Assembly (NCBI RefSeq): GCF_009908295.1 | Contig: NZ_JAAALO010000004.1 | Span: forward strand, 941,854 to 1,005,853 | Reading direction: 5' to 3' | DNA length: 64,000 nucleotides | From: Micromonospora rubida | Lineage (GTDB): Bacteria > Actinomycetota > Actinomycetes > Mycobacteriales > Micromonosporaceae | Shown here: in pieces, positions 61,978 to 64,000 of the stretch | Layout of the letters: each line of letters opens with the position of its first letter | How positions within the stretch are numbered: the stretch's first letter is position 1 | Position numbers and translations under genes: made by a program | Notes under the pieces: generated by a model | Databases searched by the model: none | What the model was told of the DNA's origin: nothing | The model's input: only the letters and a program-made list of their open reading frames with translations

Positions 61978-62563
61978 CTACCTACGCTCCCGGCGGGTCC
62001 CGATGGCGCTGGTCGCGGCCGGCGGCTGTGCGGCGCTGATGTGGTCACTGTGGTCGGTGTTCTCCGACGACCGTGGCGTAGACGTACTAATGGTCGTCCT
62101 GACGGTCTTGCTGCTGGTCGCCGCCCTGACCGCCACACTCGGCGGCCCCGACGACGCCATCGAGCGGGCGGCCGGGATGCCCTGGCCGCCGCGACGGGCC
62201 GCGCATCTGCTGGCGGCGTTCCTGGTCGTAGTGGTGTTGCTGCTGGCCACGCTGGCGACCGGGGCCCGTTTCGGCCCTGCCTGGCTGGTGGTGCGCGACG
62301 CGGCCGGGCTGCTCGGACTGACCGCCCTGGGCGCCGCGGCCATCGGCACCGCCCGAGCGTGGTTCCTGCCGCTGGGCTGGACGCTGGTCGCGATCCTGTT
62401 CCCCCAGTCGGAACCGGTCGGGCAGATCCTGACGTGGCAGGCGCAGCCGCCGGAAAGTACCGCTGCGGCGGTGACGGCAGGGCTGCTCGCGCTCGGTGGG
62501 CTCGTCGCGTACGCGGCGGCCGGGCCGGCTCCGCGCGCGCCCGCCGAAGCCGCCCAGCAATGA
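61961..62563 (+). CDS. Small membrane protein of the ABC operon
   Basis: 200 residues, ATG start coupled to the mini-cistron. Five membrane helices predicted (first ~15-33, last ~175-193). No domain recognised; it may be a second permease subunit of the exporter. The longer frame starting at 61925 is not used. Confidence 0.8.
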   Translation: MRWLTLYLRSRRVPMALVAAGGCAALMWSLWSVFSDDRGVDVLMVVLTVLLLVAALTATLGGPDDAIERAAGMPWPPRRAAHLLAAFLVVVVLLLATLATGARFGPAWLVVRDAAGLLGLTALGAAAIGTARAWFLPLGWTLVAILFPQSEPVGQILTWQAQPPESTAAAVTAGLLALGGLVAYAAAGPAPRAPAEAAQQ

Positions 62564-62580
62564 CCACCAAGAAATAGCAG

Positions 62581-62629
62581 GTCAAGGGCGGGTTCTCGAA
62601 AGATCGGGAGCCCGCCCTTGACCATTTTT
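62581..62629. terminator. Terminator of the sigma/ABC operon
   Basis: An 18-bp stem (62581-62598 with 62605-62622, two G-U pairs) and a 6-nt loop, followed by CATTTTT. Strong intrinsic terminator. Confidence 0.9.
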
Positions 62630-62773
62630 CCGTCTGTGTCCAGCGGGCGAAGCCCAGTCTGCGCACCACCATGTACGGGTGCCTGAGGGGGCGAGGCCGC
62701 TGTCCGCGCATTGTCCGCACGTAGATCGCGGACCTCGGACGACACGCCATCCGACGGGCCCGTTGCCGGGCGA

Positions 62774-63865
62774 CTACTGGTCCCACCGGTCGGGGTAGGG
62801 CAGCGCGAGCCGCCGTACTTGATCGAGCAACTCGGCCGATGCGTCGTGCTCCCGTAGCGCGGCAGGCGCGTGTCGCAACACCCACAGCGACAGCGCGGGG
62901 CACCAGGTGTCCTCGTCGTGCCAGCTCGACCAGGGGAGATCATCCCTGAACAGGTCGTACATCCACTCGTCCGCGGCCGTGACCAGCCGTCGCCGGGCCA
63001 CCGTGTTGGTCAGCGACTCTGTCCAGGTGCTCAACCACGGGGTGAGCTTCGTGGTGGCCTCGGCGAGGAGCGTCAGGGCCTCGTGGGCGGGCACCTTCGC
63101 GTCGGGCTCGGCCAGGACGTGCACCCACCAGGCGTCGAGGAACTCCCGCACGGCCGCGCCTTGCGTGGTGGGCCACTTCTGCCAGCGGCCGGCGGCGAAC
63201 AGGTGTCCCAGGTCTGCCATCGTGGGCGGCTCCACGGTGCCCGCCACGAGGCCCTGGGTCAGTTGGGGAAGAATCCGGCGCAGCAGTGGCCCCGGGTAGC
63301 GCCAGTCCGTGGTCCAGTACGTGCGGCGAAGGAGGTCGTCGTCAAGCGGCACGTCGGGGGTCTTGAGCTGCGCCAACTCCTCCGCGCTGCCCCAATGGCA
63401 CTCGCAGTTGGACTCCTGCCGGTGAGCGGTCATGCCCCGGAATGTGGCGGCCACGCCCGCCAGCGCCGCATCCAGGCGGCGAGTCACGTCAATCGGATCA
63501 GGGGTCACGGCGAGTCCGCCTTCGAGGACTCCGGAGGCGTACACCTGCCGAAGAGACGAATCCTGCCATACGCACCCGTGCGTGTGCGGGGTCAGGCCGG
63601 GTAGCGCTCGGGCGGCGTACCAGTCGAGTTGTATCCGGCTGTTGGCTCCGGTCAGCTTCATCAGGCGACGGAGCCGGCGTTGCACCGTGCGTTCGCTGGT
63701 GCCGAGCCGGGCGGCGACGGTCTTGTCCGGCAGCCCGGACAAGAGCAGCGTGAGCAGGAGGACGTCGACCTCGTCCATGGCCTGTGTGCCGTCGGTGAGG
63801 CCAGCGGCGGTGACCCGGAGCGGTGTCGCCGCCGCCCACACCCGCTCAAACAGGTCAACCAGCAT
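62774..63865 (-). pseudogene. 5'-truncated HTH regulator fused to a CxCHW domain protein
   Basis: 363 residues from the first remaining ATG. Residues ~1-95 equal the C-terminal part of a TrmB/LuxR-type regulator: VDLFERVWAAATPL, then the LuxR-type HTH (DKTVAARLGTSERTVQRRLR). The usual end (WYAARALPGL) is followed without a stop by ~265 residues of an actinobacterial hypothetical family with NCECHWG and AAVREFLDAWWVHVLAEP. The coding frame continues upstream to 63874, where a probable IS3 end interrupts it, so the N-terminal sensor is missing. Confidence 0.6.
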
Positions 63866-63874
63866 CCGGACCAG

Positions 63875-64000
63875 TGAGTTTCCCCCGCTTTGATGGAGCG
63901 GTGGTTACCTGCTGCCGGCTGGCGCAGGGGTGGCGATAGGTGGCTCGGCTGGATGGTTCTGCCGGGTGTGCCAGGCAGTCTCGTACTCGTTGGGGCTGAG
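63875..64000 (-). mobile_element. End of a probable IS3-family insertion sequence
   Basis: The element begins TGAGTTTCCCCCGC at 63875 (read on the plus strand), i.e. it has the TG..CA type of IS3 ends. Directly inside lies a transposase-like C-terminus. The other end is beyond the window. Confidence 0.5.
63905..64000 (-). CDS. IS3-like transposase, C-terminal 31 residues
   Basis: Reading leftward from the window edge: LSPNEYETAWHTRQN, then a Pro/Ala-rich tail, stop TAA at 63905-63907. The SPNEYE segment is typical of the end of IS3-family OrfB integrases. Only the last 31 codons are in the window. Confidence 0.5.
   Translation of the reverse strand, partial: LSPNEYETAWHTRQNHPAEPPIATPAPAGSR

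Overview
The window is dense, about 72-75% GC chromosomal DNA from an actinobacterium. Codons end almost always in G or C, GTG starts are common, and the gene content (KorAB, TatB, DUF3117, DivIVA-domain protein, SigE-type sigma factor, gephyrin-like Glp with a SepX/GLPR-type partner) fits the Micromonosporaceae (Micromonospora, Salinispora and relatives). There is no rRNA, CRISPR array, prophage or biosynthetic cluster. Most of it looks like core chromosome; accessory character appears only at the far right.

Layout. 0-8 kb: end of a K+ channel gene, a secreted trypsin-like protease with FG-GAP-type repeats, korAB (2-oxoacid:ferredoxin oxidoreductase), a surface-anchored protein and a lone nuoA. 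8-26 kb: an ArsR-SRPBCC fusion with its own operator, then a stretch whose order resembles M. tuberculosis Rv1207-Rv1232c (folP2-type synthase, DivIVA-like protein, tag, DUF3117, O-methyltransferase, HtrA-type protease, tatB, mrp, DUF1003, MgtE_N/CBS), interrupted by SDR, enoyl-CoA hydratase, PaaX and pepA genes and without sigE-rseA. 25-38 kb: HAD hydrolase, EamA and APC transporters, short-chain dehydrogenases, and three enzymes matching the lower ethylmalonyl-CoA pathway (CoA lyase, acyl-CoA dehydrogenase, MaoC hydratase), plus thioredoxin and a DCC thiol protein. 38-49 kb: RNA methylase, DUF6758, a small membrane protein with a PH-domain protein, an ECF sigma factor with a membrane partner, PHP phosphoesterase, MarC, RecB-like nuclease, MpaB-like protein and a Fur regulator. 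49-57 kb: FmdB/Ruc-like zinc-ribbon protein behind a CIRCE operator, 5-formyl-THF cyclo-ligase, diguanylate cyclase, galU, MoeA/Glp, RimJ-like acetyltransferase and SepX/GLPR-like protein (the order of M. tuberculosis Rv0991c-Rv0996), ending at tRNA-Ala(CGC).

57-64 kb: a frameshifted membrane-protein gene, then a tight operon of sigma factor, zinc-finger anti-sigma factor, ABC ATPase, ABC permease and a second membrane protein, preceded by a CRP-like dyad and closed by a strong terminator. A 41-bp tandem duplication inside this operon has created a 14-codon cistron. At the right edge the end of a probable IS3-family element has cut off the 5' part of a regulator gene.

The most notable items are the intact CIRCE operator, the duplication-born mini-cistron, the IS-truncated HTH/Cys-motif fusion, and several apparently orphan operators (CebR-like, LexA-like, TetR-like, CRP-like). 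I found no clear candidate for a wholly new multi-gene system; the sigma/anti-sigma/ABC operon is the nearest. All family assignments are from reading the sequence and memory, without database searches.
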